Source: Roseomonas populi
GTDB lineage: Bacteria; Pseudomonadota; Alphaproteobacteria; Acetobacterales; Acetobacteraceae
Direction: 5' to 3'
Assembly: GCF_024594815.1 (NCBI RefSeq)
Contig: NZ_JANJOU010000001.1
Coordinates: 434,001-498,000 of the forward strand
Length of the DNA: 64,000 nt
Shown here: one piece after another, positions 44,372-53,864 of the stretch
Layout: the number at the start of each line of letters is the position of its first letter
Numbering within the stretch: position 1 is the stretch's first letter
Made by a program: the position numbers and the translations under genes
Notes under the pieces: generated by a model
Databases searched by the model: none
Told to the model about the DNA's origin: nothing
Seen by the model: the letters and a program-made list of their open reading frames with translations, nothing else

Positions 44372-44998
44372 ATGTCCCCCCTTCTCACCGGCCTTCGCGG
44401 CCTCGCCCTCCCCGACCTCGACGCGCTGGACAGGCCGCCGCCCGATGTCCCCGAACCCGCCGGCCCCTCTATCGACGAGATGCTGGATGCCGCGCGCCGC
44501 GAGGGCCACGCCGCCGGGCTGCGCGAGGGCGAGGCACGAGGCCGCGCTGCCGAGGGTGCCTCGCGCGAGGCCATGGCGGAGGAGGCGGTCCGCATCGCGC
44601 TGCTGCAGCTTGATGAGGCGCGGGAGGCCGCCCGCGCGGCAGCGGACGAGAACGCCACCGCCCTGGCGGGGATGCTGCTGGCGGTGGTGGACGCCGCCCT
44701 GCCCGGCGCCGCGGCGCGCGAGGCGGCGGCGCTGCTGGAACCGCTGATGCGCGCCCTGGGCCCGGTGGAGGATGCGCCGCCGGGCGCGACCCTGCGCGTG
44801 CCGCCCGCCCTGCTGGAGCACGCCCGCGCCCGCTTCGACGGCGTGGGCCTGCCGATCGAGCCTGATCCGGCCCTGCCCGAGGGCGATGCGCGCATCGTCT
44901 GGCGCCATGGCGGGCTCGACCTCGACCTTTCCCGCCGCCGCGCCGCGATCCGCGAGGCGCTGGCCGCCCTGGACCTTCCGATGGAGGACGACGCATGA
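44372..44998 (+). CDS. fliH: FliH-like flagellar export-ATPase regulator
   Basis: A 208-residue protein between fliG and fliN, where alphaproteobacteria encode FliH (also called FlbE). A proline-rich N-terminus is followed by an Ala/Glu-rich helical segment (DEMLDAARREGHAAGLREGE, EEAVRIALLQLDEAREAARA) and a C-terminal domain. FliH binds the ATPase FliI and FliN. Sequence identity to FliH is weak, and the assignment relies mainly on position and on the Ala/Glu helices. FliI itself is not in the window. The stop overlaps the fliN start. Confidence 0.8.
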   Translation: MSPLLTGLRGLALPDLDALDRPPPDVPEPAGPSIDEMLDAARREGHAAGLREGEARGRAAEGASREAMAEEAVRIALLQLDEAREAARAAADENATALAGMLLAVVDAALPGAAAREAAALLEPLMRALGPVEDAPPGATLRVPPALLEHARARFDGVGLPIEPDPALPEGDARIVWRHGGLDLDLSRRRAAIREALAALDLPMEDDA

Positions 44999-45309
44999 GC
45001 AACGGCTTCGAGCCCGTGAGCGCCGACGAGGCCACCGAATCCCGCCCCGCCCCAGGCATCCAAGGGCTGGACGCCGTGTACGACATCCCCGTGCAGGTCA
45101 GCGCCGTGCTGGGCCGCGCGACGCTGCAGGTAAGCCAGCTGTTGAAGCTCGGGCGCGGTGCGGTGGTCGAGCTGGACCGCAAGCTGGGCGAGGCAGTGGA
45201 CATCTACGTCAACAATCGCCTCGTCGCACGCGGCGAGGTGGTGATGGTGGAGGACAACCGCCTGGGCGTGACGATGACCGAGATCGTGAAGGCGGACCGC
45301 GCGGGATGA
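44995..45309 (+). CDS. fliN: Flagellar motor switch protein FliN
   Basis: A 104-residue C-ring protein with a single SpoA domain: VYDIPVQVSAVLGRATLQVS, LLKLGRGAVVELDRKLGEAV, DIYVNNRLVARGEVVMVEDN and LGVTMTEIV. Length and domain content are normal. It overlaps fliH upstream and flbD downstream, both by 4 nt (ATGA). fliM is not seen in this window. Confidence 0.97.
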   Translation: MSNGFEPVSADEATESRPAPGIQGLDAVYDIPVQVSAVLGRATLQVSQLLKLGRGAVVELDRKLGEAVDIYVNNRLVARGEVVMVEDNRLGVTMTEIVKADRAG

Positions 45310-46688
45310 CGCGCCTCCTCATCATCGGCAGCCTGGAGGCGGAGCTGGGCCAGGCGGCGCGCATCGCGGTATCGCGCGGGGCGCGGCTGCGGCAGGCGGA
45401 TGGCGTGACCTCCGGGATCGCCATGGCGCGGGGCGAGGGCTTCGACCTCATCCTCTGCGACGTGCTGCACGACGTGGCCTGGCTTGTCTCCTGCCTGGAG
45501 GCGGAGCGGATCGCCTGCCCGGTGGTGGCCTGCGGCCGCAACGCCGATGCCGCGGCCGCCGTGCGCGCCATCCAGGCCGGCGCGAAGGAGTTCCTGCCGC
45601 TTCCACCGGATGCGGAGCTGATCGCCGCCATGCTCCAGGCCGCCGCCGGCGAGGCGGACGCGCCCGTGCACCGGGATCCCGCCATGGCGGCCGTTCTGAA
45701 GCGGGCGGAGGGCGTGGCGCGGGCCGAGGCGAGCGTGCTGATCACCGGGGAGAGCGGCACGGGCAAGGAGGTTCTGGCGCGCCACATCCACCGCCACTCT
45801 CGCCGCGCCGATGGTCCCTTCGTCGCTTTGAATTGCGCGGCGTTGCCGGAGGCCCTGTTGGAGAGCGAGTTGTTCGGCCACGAGAAGGGCGCCTTCTCCG
45901 GTGCCGTCGCCGCGCGCCGAGGCAAGTTCGAGCAGGCGGATGGCGGCACGCTGCTGCTTGACGAGATCGGCGAGATGGACCCGCGCCTGCAGGCCAAGAT
46001 CCTGCGCGCCTTGCAGGAGCGGGAGATCGACCGGCTGGGCGGCGCAGGCCCTGTGAAGGTGGACGTGCGAATCCTGGCCGCCACCAATCGCGATCTTGCG
46101 GCCGAGGTCGCCGCCGGGCGGTTCCGCGAGGACCTGTTCTTCCGCCTGAACGTCGTCGCGCTTCGCATTCCCGCCTTGCGCGACCGCCCGGATGACATCC
46201 TGCCCATCGCCGAGCACTTCGCGCGCCGCTACGCCGAGGCGAATGGCATGCCGCCGCGCCGCTTTGCCCCCGCAGCCCGCGCCGCGCTTCTCGGCCATGC
46301 CTGGCCGGGCAATGTGCGGGAGTTGGAGAACACCGTGCATCGCGCCGTTCTGCTGGCCGAGGGCGACGAGATCGGCGCGGAGGCGGTGGAACTGCACGTG
46401 CCCGCGCTGCGCCTCTCGTCTGCCGCGGTACCGGCCGAGGCGCATCCCGCGCGCGCCGTGGGCGTCGCGGCCCTGGTCGGGCGACGCATGGAGGACGTGG
46501 AGCGCGACCTGATCCTGGAGACGCTGACGCACTGCCTGGGCAACCGCACCCGGGCGGCGGAGATCCTCGGCATTTCCATCCGCACGCTGCGGAACAAGCT
46601 GCACGAGTACCGCGCGGCCGGCGCGCCCGTGCCCCTGGCGCCCGGGCAGATGCCGGTCGCACCCTTCCCCTACGCGCAGCTGGGCTGA
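45306..46688 (+). CDS. flbD: Sigma-54-dependent flagellar activator FlbD
   Basis: A 460-residue bacterial enhancer-binding protein. The N-terminal receiver-like part keeps an Asp (LILCDVLHD) but lacks the acidic pair that binds magnesium in phosphorylatable receivers. The AAA+ domain has Walker A GESGTGKE (about residue 147), the sigma-54 loop as GAFSGA (consensus GAFTGA, about 198), Walker [10 protein letters not shown], and the C-terminal Fis-type [23 protein letters not shown] (about 413-432). Members activate late flagellar promoters and repress others. It overlaps fliN by ATGA and so belongs to the operon that its sigma-54 promoter may drive. Confidence 0.93.
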   Translation: MTRLLIIGSLEAELGQAARIAVSRGARLRQADGVTSGIAMARGEGFDLILCDVLHDVAWLVSCLEAERIACPVVACGRNADAAAAVRAIQAGAKEFLPLPPDAELIAAMLQAAAGEADAPVHRDPAMAAVLKRAEGVARAEASVLITGESGTGKEVLARHIHRHSRRADGPFVALNCAALPEALLESELFGHEKGAFSGAVAARRGKFEQADGGTLLLDEIGEMDPRLQAKILRALQEREIDRLGGAGPVKVDVRILAATNRDLAAEVAAGRFREDLFFRLNVVALRIPALRDRPDDILPIAEHFARRYAEANGMPPRRFAPAARAALLGHAWPGNVRELENTVHRAVLLAEGDEIGAEAVELHVPALRLSSAAVPAEAHPARAVGVAALVGRRMEDVERDLILETLTHCLGNRTRAAEILGISIRTLRNKLHEYRAAGAPVPLAPGQMPVAPFPYAQLG

Positions 46689-46694
46689 CGCGGC

Positions 46695-48746
46695 GTGACG
46701 CTCCCCCCCTGGCTGCGGAATCTCGGCGGCTCCACCGACGTGGCGCTGGCGATGGGCGTCGCCATGCTCATCGTCGTGCTGGTGGTTCCCTTGCCGGTGG
46801 TGCTGCTGGACGGGGGGCTGGCGCTCTCGGTCACGCTCTCCGTGCTCGTGCTGATGACGGCGTTGTTCCTGCAGCGGCCGCTGGACTTCACCTCCTTTCC
46901 CACCATCCTGCTGTTGACCACTCTGCTGCGCCTGGCACTGAACGTCGCCACCACGCGCACCATCCTGACGCATGGGCACGAGGGGCCGAGCGCGGCCGGC
47001 CATGTCGTCTCAGCCTTCGGTGGGTTCCTGATGGGCGGCGACGTGCTGGTGGGCATGATCGTCTTCGCCATTCTCCTTGTCGTGAACTTCATGGTCGTGA
47101 CGAAGGGCTCCGGCCGCATCGCGGAGGTGGCGGCGCGCTTCAGCCTGGACGCCATGCCTGGCAAGCAGATGGCGATCGACGCCGATCTCTCCGCCGGCCT
47201 GATCGATGACAAGACCGCCCGCCAGCGCCGGGCCGACCTGGAGGCAGAGAGCGGCTTCTACGGCGCCATGGACGGCGCGGCAAAGTTCGTGCGCGGCGAT
47301 GCGATCGCGGGCCTCATCATCACCGGGATCAACCTGATGGGCGGCATCGCCATCGGCGCGGGGCGGCACGGGCTGCCCTTCATGGACGCGATCACCACCT
47401 TTTCCTCTCTCACGGTCGGCGACGGGCTCGTTTCGCAGATCCCGGCGCTGCTCACCTCGGTCGCCGCGGGCATCGTGGTGACGAAGGGCGGCACGGAGGG
47501 CACGGCGGACAAGGCGCTGGTGAAGCAGCTCGGCCTTGAGAAGCCGCTGTGGATCGCGGCCGGCGCGGCGGGGATGATGGGGTTCCTGCCGGGCATGCCG
47601 TTGATCCCGTTCCTGCTGCTTTCGGGCGGCTTCGCGGCCGGGGCCTGGAACCGCCGCAAGGCCGATGTCAAGGCCGGGGAAGTGGCCGCCGCGTCGCCCG
47701 GGCCTGCGCCCGAGGTACCGATCGCGGAGACGCTGCGGATCGACATGCTGCGGATCGAACTGGGCTACGGGCTGCTCTCGCTCGCCGCCGGTGAGGGGCC
47801 GCGGCTGACGGAGCAGATCCGCAACCTCCGCAAGACGGTGGCGCAGGAGATGGGCTTCGTGCTGCCCAGCGTGCGGCTGCAGGACAACCTGCACCTGCAG
47901 CCGCACGAGTACGTAGTGCGCGTGAAGGAGATCGAGGCCGGGCGCGGCGAGCTGCGCATCCCCATGCACCTGGCGATCGACCCTTCCGGCGGCCGCCCCG
48001 CCATGCCCGGCGAGCCCTGCGAGGAGCCCACCTTCGGCCTGCCCGCCCTCTGGATCGACGAGCACCGCAAGGACGAGGCCCTGGCGCGCGGCTGCACGGT
48101 GGTGGACGGCGCCGGCGTGATGGCGACGCACCTGACGGAGATCGTGCGCGACAACATGCCGGAGTTGCTGAGCCACGCGGAGGCGCAGAAGCTGATCGAC
48201 GAGCTGCCGCCGGAGAACGGCAAGCTCGTCGCCGACCTCATTCCCCAGCAGATCACCACCGGCGGCGTGCAGCGCGTGCTGCAGGCGCTGCTGGCGGAGC
48301 GCGTCTCCATCCGCGACCTGCCGACCATCCTGGAAGGCATCCAGGAAGCGATGGCGGCAGGCGCCCGCGGCGTGCCGGCGCTGGTGGCGGTGGTGCGCGC
48401 GCGGCTGGCGCGGCAGCTCTCCGACGCCGCGCGCGGCCCGGCGGGCTACGTGCCGCTGATCACGCTCTCTGCCGAGTGGGAACAGGCCTTTGCGGAGGCG
48501 CTGGTGGGCCCGGGAGACGAGCGGCAGCTGGCCATGGCGCCTTCCCGCCTGCACGACTTCATGGCGCGGCTGCGGGAATCCTTCGATCGTGCGACGTCGC
48601 AGGGCGAGTCCCCGGTCCTTGTCTGCAGCCCGGGCATTCGGGCGCATGTGCGGGCCATCGTGGAGCGCTTCCGCCCCGCCACCCCCGTGCTCGCGCAGAC
48701 GGAGATCCACCCGCGCGCCCGCATCCGCACGGTGGGGGCGATCTGA
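46695..48746 (+). CDS. flhA: Flagellar type III export component FlhA
   Basis: The 683-residue export-gate protein. Eight hydrophobic helices lie in the first half, with the FHIPEP-family cytoplasmic loop (VVTKGSGRIAEVAARFSLDA, MPGKQMAIDADLSAGLIDD). The cytoplasmic nonamer-ring domain has PSVRLQDNLHLQPHEYVVRV, VDGAGVMATHLTEIVRDNMP, EAQKLIDELPPENGKLVADL and RVSIRDLPTILEGIQEA. It starts at GTG 46695, 6 nt after flbD; a second start was not found nearby. It is 41 nt ahead of flhF. Confidence 0.97.
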   Translation: MTLPPWLRNLGGSTDVALAMGVAMLIVVLVVPLPVVLLDGGLALSVTLSVLVLMTALFLQRPLDFTSFPTILLLTTLLRLALNVATTRTILTHGHEGPSAAGHVVSAFGGFLMGGDVLVGMIVFAILLVVNFMVVTKGSGRIAEVAARFSLDAMPGKQMAIDADLSAGLIDDKTARQRRADLEAESGFYGAMDGAAKFVRGDAIAGLIITGINLMGGIAIGAGRHGLPFMDAITTFSSLTVGDGLVSQIPALLTSVAAGIVVTKGGTEGTADKALVKQLGLEKPLWIAAGAAGMMGFLPGMPLIPFLLLSGGFAAGAWNRRKADVKAGEVAAASPGPAPEVPIAETLRIDMLRIELGYGLLSLAAGEGPRLTEQIRNLRKTVAQEMGFVLPSVRLQDNLHLQPHEYVVRVKEIEAGRGELRIPMHLAIDPSGGRPAMPGEPCEEPTFGLPALWIDEHRKDEALARGCTVVDGAGVMATHLTEIVRDNMPELLSHAEAQKLIDELPPENGKLVADLIPQQITTGGVQRVLQALLAERVSIRDLPTILEGIQEAMAAGARGVPALVAVVRARLARQLSDAARGPAGYVPLITLSAEWEQAFAEALVGPGDERQLAMAPSRLHDFMARLRESFDRATSQGESPVLVCSPGIRAHVRAIVERFRPATPVLAQTEIHPRARIRTVGAI

Positions 48747-48787
48747 TCTTCACCATTCAGCAACCCCGGGCGCGCGAGCCTTAGCCC

Positions 48788-49708
48788 ATGCGGCTCCGAG
48801 TCTTCCGCGCAACCAGGATGGCCGATGCCATGGCGGAATGCCGCCTGGCGCTGGGCCCCGACGCGCTGATCCTCTCCACCCGGCGCACCGCCGCGGGGGT
48901 GGAGGTGACGGCCGCGCTGGAGCCGGCGGAAGAGGAGCCCCCTCCCCCACCGCCGCCACCGGTCCCGGTTGCCGGCGCACCGGATCCTCTGGCACGCCAC
49001 AACATGCCGTCGGCGCTGCGCGGGCGGGTCGGCCCCGGCGATGCCGCCTCCCTGGCCGCGGCGCTGCGCTTCTCGGCACTGCCGGACGCCGCGGCGCGCC
49101 CCTTGGCCCTGGTGGGTCCGCCCGGGGCGGGAAAGACGCTGACGCTCGCGAAGCTCGCCACGCGGATGGTGATGCGCGGGGCCCGCCCACTGGTCGTCAC
49201 CGCCGACTCCCAGCGCGCGGGGGCGGCGGAGCAGATCGCGGCCTTCACGCGGGTGCTGGGCATCCCGCTCGCCACCGCCGGCACGGGCACGCAGCTGGCG
49301 GCAGCGCTGGGCGCGCGGCATCCCGGGCAGCACCTCCTGCTGGACACGGCGGGGTGCGACCCCTTCGATCCCGGCCAGGCGGAGCAGCTCCTCGCCCTGT
49401 TGCGCGTCACGGATGCGGCGCCGCTCCTAGTCCTGCCCGCCGGTCTGGACGCGGAGGAGGCGATGGAGACGGCGCGCGCCTTCGCGGCGCTCGGCGCCCG
49501 CCACCTGCTGCCGACTCGGCTGGACGGCGCCCGCCGCCTGGGCGGCGTGCTGGCGGCCGCCTTCGCCGGGCCGCTCGCGCTGACCGAGGCCGGCACGGGC
49601 CCGGGCGCGGCGGACGGCCTCACTCCCCTCACCCCGGCCTGGCTGGCGGAGCGGCTGCAAGGCCCGGCCCGCCCAAGGATCACCGGGCCCGAACAGGAGG
49701 CCGCATGA
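48788..49708 (+). CDS. flhF: SRP-type GTPase FlhF-like protein
   Basis: A 306-residue protein with an N-terminal FlhF-like start (MRLRVFRATRMADAMAECRL, LGPDALILSTR), a poly-proline linker (about residues 48-60) and an SRP54-like GTPase domain: P-loop VGPPGAGKTLTLAKLATRM, VVTADSQRAGAAEQIAAF, LLDTAGCDPFDPGQ and LPTRLDGARRLGG. FlhF positions the flagellum at the pole. It is shorter than the 400-residue family norm. Placement between flhA and the MinD-like gene fits. Confidence 0.9.
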   Translation: MRLRVFRATRMADAMAECRLALGPDALILSTRRTAAGVEVTAALEPAEEEPPPPPPPPVPVAGAPDPLARHNMPSALRGRVGPGDAASLAAALRFSALPDAAARPLALVGPPGAGKTLTLAKLATRMVMRGARPLVVTADSQRAGAAEQIAAFTRVLGIPLATAGTGTQLAAALGARHPGQHLLLDTAGCDPFDPGQAEQLLALLRVTDAAPLLVLPAGLDAEEAMETARAFAALGARHLLPTRLDGARRLGGVLAAAFAGPLALTEAGTGPGAADGLTPLTPAWLAERLQGPARPRITGPEQEAA

Positions 49709-50448
49709 GCCGCTTGATTGGTATCGCTTCCGGCAAGGGCGGCGTCGGGAAAACGGTGCTGGCGATCGGCCTCGCCCAGGCCCTGGCCCGTGCGGGGCGC
49801 CGCGTGCTCCTGGCCGATGGCGATCTTGGCCTGGCGAACGTGGACGTGCAGCTGGGGCTGGAGGCGCGGCACGACCTGATGGCCGTGCTCGCCGGAGACG
49901 TGACCCTGGGCGGGGCGGCGATCCGGGTGGAGGCGGGGTTCGAGGTGCTGCCCGGCCGATCCGGCTCCGGCGCGCTGGCGGCGCTGGACCCGGGCTGGAT
50001 CGACCGCTTTCTCGGCCTGCTGCGGGGCGCCCCGCAGGACGACGTCGTGCTGGACATCGGCGCGGGGTTGGACCCCGTGCCGCGCCGCCTCTCCGCGGGC
50101 TGCGACACCCTGCTGGTGGTCGCCACCGACGAGCCGACGAGCCTGACGGACGCTTATGCCGTGCTGAAGCTGCTGCGCCGGGACGCTCCGGCGACGGAGG
50201 CGCGGGTGGCCGTCAACATGGCGGCCGACGCTGCCGCGGGCACGCGCACCCACGCCGCGCTGGACCGCGCCTGCCGCGGCTTTCTCGGGCGCGGCGTGCC
50301 GCTGGCGGGGGTAGTGCGGCGCGACCCGAAGGTGCGCGACGCCATCCGCCATCAGGCGCCGCTCCTGACCCGCCACCCTGCCTGCAACGCCGCACGCGAC
50401 ATCGAGGCGCTGGCGGCGGGCCTGATGGCAGCGCGCGCCGCGGCCTGA
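49705..50448 (+). CDS. flhG: MinD-like ATPase FlhG (FleN)
   Basis: A 247-residue ParA/MinD-type ATPase limiting flagellar number together with FlhF. The deviant Walker A is GIASGKGGVGKTVLAIGLAQ (residues about 6-25). DGDLGLANVDVQLGLE follows, then DDVVLDIGAGLDPVPR and VATDEPTSLTDAYAVLKLL. The C-terminal membrane-binding helix of MinD is not obvious, as usual for FlhG. ATG 49705 overlaps the flhF stop. It is the last gene of the rightward operon. Confidence 0.92.
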   Translation: MSRLIGIASGKGGVGKTVLAIGLAQALARAGRRVLLADGDLGLANVDVQLGLEARHDLMAVLAGDVTLGGAAIRVEAGFEVLPGRSGSGALAALDPGWIDRFLGLLRGAPQDDVVLDIGAGLDPVPRRLSAGCDTLLVVATDEPTSLTDAYAVLKLLRRDAPATEARVAVNMAADAAAGTRTHAALDRACRGFLGRGVPLAGVVRRDPKVRDAIRHQAPLLTRHPACNAARDIEALAAGLMAARAAA

Positions 50449-50453
50449 GGTGT

Positions 50454-51395
50454 TTACTGCTGGAACATCTTGCCCAGGAACAGCAGCGCGCCCTCCGAGC
50501 CGGAGCGCCAGTAGTCCCAGTTGTGCAGGCCCGGGCGGATCATGAAGCTGTGCGCCACGCCCATGTCCCGCAGCTTCTGGTGCAGGATGGCATTGCCGTC
50601 GAAGAACCGGTCCTCCGCCCCGCAGTCGATGTAGAAGGGGGTGCCCTTGACGTTCTCCGGCGGCAGCCGGTCCACCATGTCGAGCACGCTGTAGTCCCGG
50701 TAGAGGTTGTTCAGCCGCGCCTCACCCTGCAGGCCAAGCCCCCAGGCCTTGCCGTAGCGCCGGTCATAGCCGGGCTGGTCCATGGTGACGATCTGCTGAT
50801 CCGTGCGGAACGCCGCGCTCAGCGCCGCGGCGCCGATGAAGGTGCGGGGGTGGCGCATGGAATAGGCCAGGGCGCCGTAGCCGCCCATGGAGAGGCCCGC
50901 GATCGCCCGCCCCTCCCGCCCGCCGATCACGCGGTAGCGCTCCTCGATCTGGGGCATGAAGTCGGCGAAGAACATGTCCTCCCAGCGAAAGGCGCCGTCG
51001 GCGTCGTTCATGTAGTAGGTGTTGTTCCGGTTGGCCTCGTCGCGCTGGCCGTTCGGGCTCACCACGATCGCGGCCGGGAAGCGGCCGCTGCCGATCAGCC
51101 GGTCCAGCAGCACGTTCAGCCGGCCGAAGCGGAACCAGTCCGTGTCCGTCCCGCTCTCCCCGCCGTGCAGCATGTAGATCAGGGGATAGGCGCGCTTCGA
51201 GCTGTCGTAATCGGGTGGCAGGTACACGCTGTAGCGCACGTCCTTGCCCAGCACGGCGCTGCGCGCGAACTGGCGCTCCTCGACACGCCCCGCTGCCGTG
51301 GCGCGGGCGCCGCCCGCGGCCAGGGCCAAGGGCGCGCCCGCCGCCAGGGAGACGAGGCGCCGGCGCGCCAGACCCTTCTCCGTCATCGGGTGCAT
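50454..51395 (-). CDS. Exported alpha/beta-hydrolase esterase (esterase D-like)
   Basis: A 313-residue hydrolase with a Tat-like signal (LARRRLVSLAAGAPLALAAG) and a putative esterase fold. The nucleophile elbow is IAGLSMGGYGALAYS (Ser near residue 167), with an oxyanion region LIYMLHGGESGTDTDW, a late acidic site CGAEDRFF and a catalytic His in GLHNWDYWRSG. Mycolyltransferase/S-formylglutathione-hydrolase relatives have this layout. ATG 51395 has a GGAGGAC Shine-Dalgarno. Substrate unknown. It is convergent with flhG, 5 bp apart, and independent of flagella by function. Confidence 0.88.
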   Translation of the reverse strand: MHPMTEKGLARRRLVSLAAGAPLALAAGGARATAAGRVEERQFARSAVLGKDVRYSVYLPPDYDSSKRAYPLIYMLHGGESGTDTDWFRFGRLNVLLDRLIGSGRFPAAIVVSPNGQRDEANRNNTYYMNDADGAFRWEDMFFADFMPQIEERYRVIGGREGRAIAGLSMGGYGALAYSMRHPRTFIGAAALSAAFRTDQQIVTMDQPGYDRRYGKAWGLGLQGEARLNNLYRDYSVLDMVDRLPPENVKGTPFYIDCGAEDRFFDGNAILHQKLRDMGVAHSFMIRPGLHNWDYWRSGSEGALLFLGKMFQQ

Positions 51396-51455
51396 CGGGC
51401 GTCCTCCGTTTTTTGTTCTCACCTTCCCTACCGCAGGCCGGGCCGGCGCGCAGCC

Positions 51456-52676
51456 CTAGTCCCGCCGTAGCACCATCAGCGTGCCCGCTACCGGCTCCCC
51501 GCGCTCCTCGCGCAGGGTCACGTCCTCCAGCTCCACCAGGCTCAGCCGGGTGGCCTCGGCCAGGGCGATGAGATGGGCAGGATCGTGGCGGTAGCGCATC
51601 CCCGGCCCCAGGGCGTAGGGCGTGCCGAGGCCCGTCTCCACGCTGAAGGCGGCGTGGCCGCCCGGGCGCAGCGCGGCCGCCATGGCGTTCAGCGCCGGGG
51701 CGAGGTCGCCGAGATAGTTCAGCACGTCCGCCGCCGCCACCAGATCGTAGGCGCCGCGGTGGCGGGCCAGGAACTCCACCAGATCCGCCTCTTCCAGCGC
51801 GTCGTAGACGCCGCGCGCGAGCGCTGCCTCCAGCATGCGGGGGGAGAGGTCCACGCCCGTCATCCGCCCCGCCCAGGGGCGCAGCGCCTGGCCGGAAAGG
51901 CCGGTGCCGCAGCCAGCGTCCAGCACGTCCAGCCCGCCCTTCGGTTCCAGCCCGGCCCCGCGCAGCAGCGCGGCCAGGGCTTCCGGCGTGCGGTATCCCA
52001 GGGTGCCCGTCAGTTCCGCATCAAAGCGCGGCGCATAGTTGTCGAAGAGGTTGCGCACATAGGCGGCGGAGGGCCTGGCCGGCGCCTTCCCCTCGCCCAG
52101 GGAGGCGAGGAGGAAGCGCGCCTGGGCCGCCACTTCCCCCCCGGCGGAGAGGGCGCGGCGGGCCGCCTCGGCCGCGCCCGGCGCGCCGGCCTCGCGCAGT
52201 CCATGGGCCAGGGCGAGCTGCGCCTCCGGGTCGTTCGGCGCCAGGGCCACAGCCTCCCGCAGATGGGGCAGCGCCTCCTTCACCCGGCCGAGGGCGGAGA
52301 GCGCCTGGCCGAGGTTGCGGCGGGAGATGGCGTCGGCCGGGCGTTTCGCGACGGCGCGGCCGAGGACCTCCACAGCCTCCTCCAGCATTCCCGCCGCCGC
52401 CAGGGTGGCCCCACGGGCCGCGAGGAAGACCGGGCTCTCAGGCATCCGGGCCAGGGCACGGCGGGAGAGGGTAAGGGCCAATTCCATGTCGCCGTTCTGC
52501 CGGGCGATGAGGCCCATCAGGTGCGTCGCGTTCGGCTCGTCCGGGTCGATCTCGAAGGCGCGGCGGAACAGGGCGATGGCGCCCTGGATGTCCCCGATCG
52601 CCTGGCGCGCCGCCGCCTCCCGTACGATGGCTTCCAAGGTCTGACGGCTGTCCTGGGGCGTGCTAGGCTGGGGCAT
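51456..52676 (-). CDS. TPR-containing SAM-dependent methyltransferase
   Basis: A 406-residue two-domain protein. Residues about 20-190 are TPR-like helix pairs (GDIQGAIALFRRAFEIDPDE, PNATHLMGLIARQNGDMELA, PESPVFLAARGATLAAAGML). Residues about 215-400 are a class I methyltransferase with motif I DVLDAGCGTGLSGQA, TGVDLSPRMLEAA and YDLVAAADVLNYLGDL. The combination is found in several alphaproteobacterial proteins without a known target. ATG 52676 has a GGAG at a good distance; the ATG shares bases with a possible start of the divergent OpgC gene. Confidence 0.88.
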   Translation of the reverse strand: MPQPSTPQDSRQTLEAIVREAAARQAIGDIQGAIALFRRAFEIDPDEPNATHLMGLIARQNGDMELALTLSRRALARMPESPVFLAARGATLAAAGMLEEAVEVLGRAVAKRPADAISRRNLGQALSALGRVKEALPHLREAVALAPNDPEAQLALAHGLREAGAPGAAEAARRALSAGGEVAAQARFLLASLGEGKAPARPSAAYVRNLFDNYAPRFDAELTGTLGYRTPEALAALLRGAGLEPKGGLDVLDAGCGTGLSGQALRPWAGRMTGVDLSPRMLEAALARGVYDALEEADLVEFLARHRGAYDLVAAADVLNYLGDLAPALNAMAAALRPGGHAAFSVETGLGTPYALGPGMRYRHDPAHLIALAEATRLSLVELEDVTLREERGEPVAGTLMVLRRD

Positions 52677-52698
52677 GAAGGGCTCCGGAAAGGCCGGC

Positions 52699-53859
52699 AT
52701 GGGGGGACTGATCCGCACGCCTCTGATTCGGGGCGGCCGCGATCTGCGCGTGGATCTCGCGCGGGGGATCGCGCTGTGGTTTATCTTCGTGGACCACGTG
52801 CCCGGCAATGTGCTGGGGCAGCTGACGATCCGCAACGTGCTGCTGTGCGACGCGACGGAAGTCTTCGTGCTGCTGGCCGGCTACGCCGCCGGCGTCGCCT
52901 ATGGCCGCCAGATGGAGCGGGAGGGCTGGCTGCGCGCCGGCACCCGGGTGGCCGGGCGGTGCTTCACGCTCTACGTGGCCCACATCTTCCTCTTCGTCGT
53001 CTTCACGGCCCAGGTCGGGTACTCGGCAGCGACGCTGGACGCCAGCGCCTATCTGGACGAGATGCACCTCGACCCCTTCGGGGACGCGCCCTACCTGGCG
53101 CTGCTGAAGGCGCTGCTGCTCTCCTACCAGCCGGCCTTCCTCAACATCCTGCCCCTCTACGTCGTGGTGCTCGGCCTCTTCGCCCTGGCGCTGCCGCTGC
53201 TGCGGCGGCCGGGCCTGATGCTCGGGGCCTCGCTGCTGCTCTACGGCGTGGCGCGGCTGGGGGAGGTGAACCTGCCCTCCTGGACGGGGGGTGGATGGTT
53301 CTTCAACCCCTTCGCCTGGCAACTCCTTTTCGCCATCGGGGCGGTGCTGGGGGGCGGCGGCCCCAATGTGGAGCGCGGCGGGGTGCGCTGGCGGCCCTGG
53401 CTCGGCGCGGCCTGCGGGGCGGTGCTGCTCCTGTCCTTCGCGGCCACGCTCGTCATCTATCTCCGCCGGGACCTGATCGGGCTGTTGCCCCTGCCGGTGG
53501 CCACGGTGGTGGACGCGGTGGACAAGTCGGCGCTGCACCCCTTCCGTCTGCTCTCCATCCTCGCCCTGGCCTACCTCGTCGCCCACGGTGTGCCGCGCGG
53601 GGCGGCCTGGCTTGGCGGGGCGCTGGCGCGGCCCTTCGTTCTGATCGGGCAGCAGGGGCTGCCGGTGTTCTGCGCGGGCATCTTTCTCTCCTTTCTCGGC
53701 CGGCTGGCGCTGGAGTGGCGAGAGGGCTGGGAGATGCAGATCGGGGTGAACGTCGCCGGGCTGGGGGCGCTGGTGGCGATCGCGGCGGTGGTGGCCTGGG
53801 CGGATGCGCGACCGCCGAAGCCCGCCTTGCCGCCCGCGCCCGCGCTCGATACGGCTTGA
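52699..53859 (+). CDS. opgC: OpgC-domain membrane acyltransferase-like protein
   Basis: A 386-residue inner-membrane protein with about ten hydrophobic helices. The OpgC/acyltransferase-3-like start is DLRVDLARGIALWFIFVDHV, followed by VLLCDATEVFVLLAGYAAGV, LLSYQPAFLNILPLYVVV, WFFNPFAWQLLFAIGA and VFCAGIFLSFLGRLALEW. OpgC proteins succinylate periplasmic glucans. ATG 52699 is preferred for its GGAAAGG Shine-Dalgarno; ATG 52675 would overlap the start of the divergent TPR-methyltransferase gene. It is followed 5 bp later by an SGNH-like secreted protein. Confidence 0.88.
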   Translation: MGGLIRTPLIRGGRDLRVDLARGIALWFIFVDHVPGNVLGQLTIRNVLLCDATEVFVLLAGYAAGVAYGRQMEREGWLRAGTRVAGRCFTLYVAHIFLFVVFTAQVGYSAATLDASAYLDEMHLDPFGDAPYLALLKALLLSYQPAFLNILPLYVVVLGLFALALPLLRRPGLMLGASLLLYGVARLGEVNLPSWTGGGWFFNPFAWQLLFAIGAVLGGGGPNVERGGVRWRPWLGAACGAVLLLSFAATLVIYLRRDLIGLLPLPVATVVDAVDKSALHPFRLLSILALAYLVAHGVPRGAAWLGGALARPFVLIGQQGLPVFCAGIFLSFLGRLALEWREGWEMQIGVNVAGLGALVAIAAVVAWADARPPKPALPPAPALDTA

Positions 53860-53864
53860 GGACG

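Noticed and set aside
43051-45063. A 670-codon minus-strand open frame
   Set aside because: Antisense to fliF, fliG and fliH; the composition is His/Leu/Gln-rich shadow sequence.
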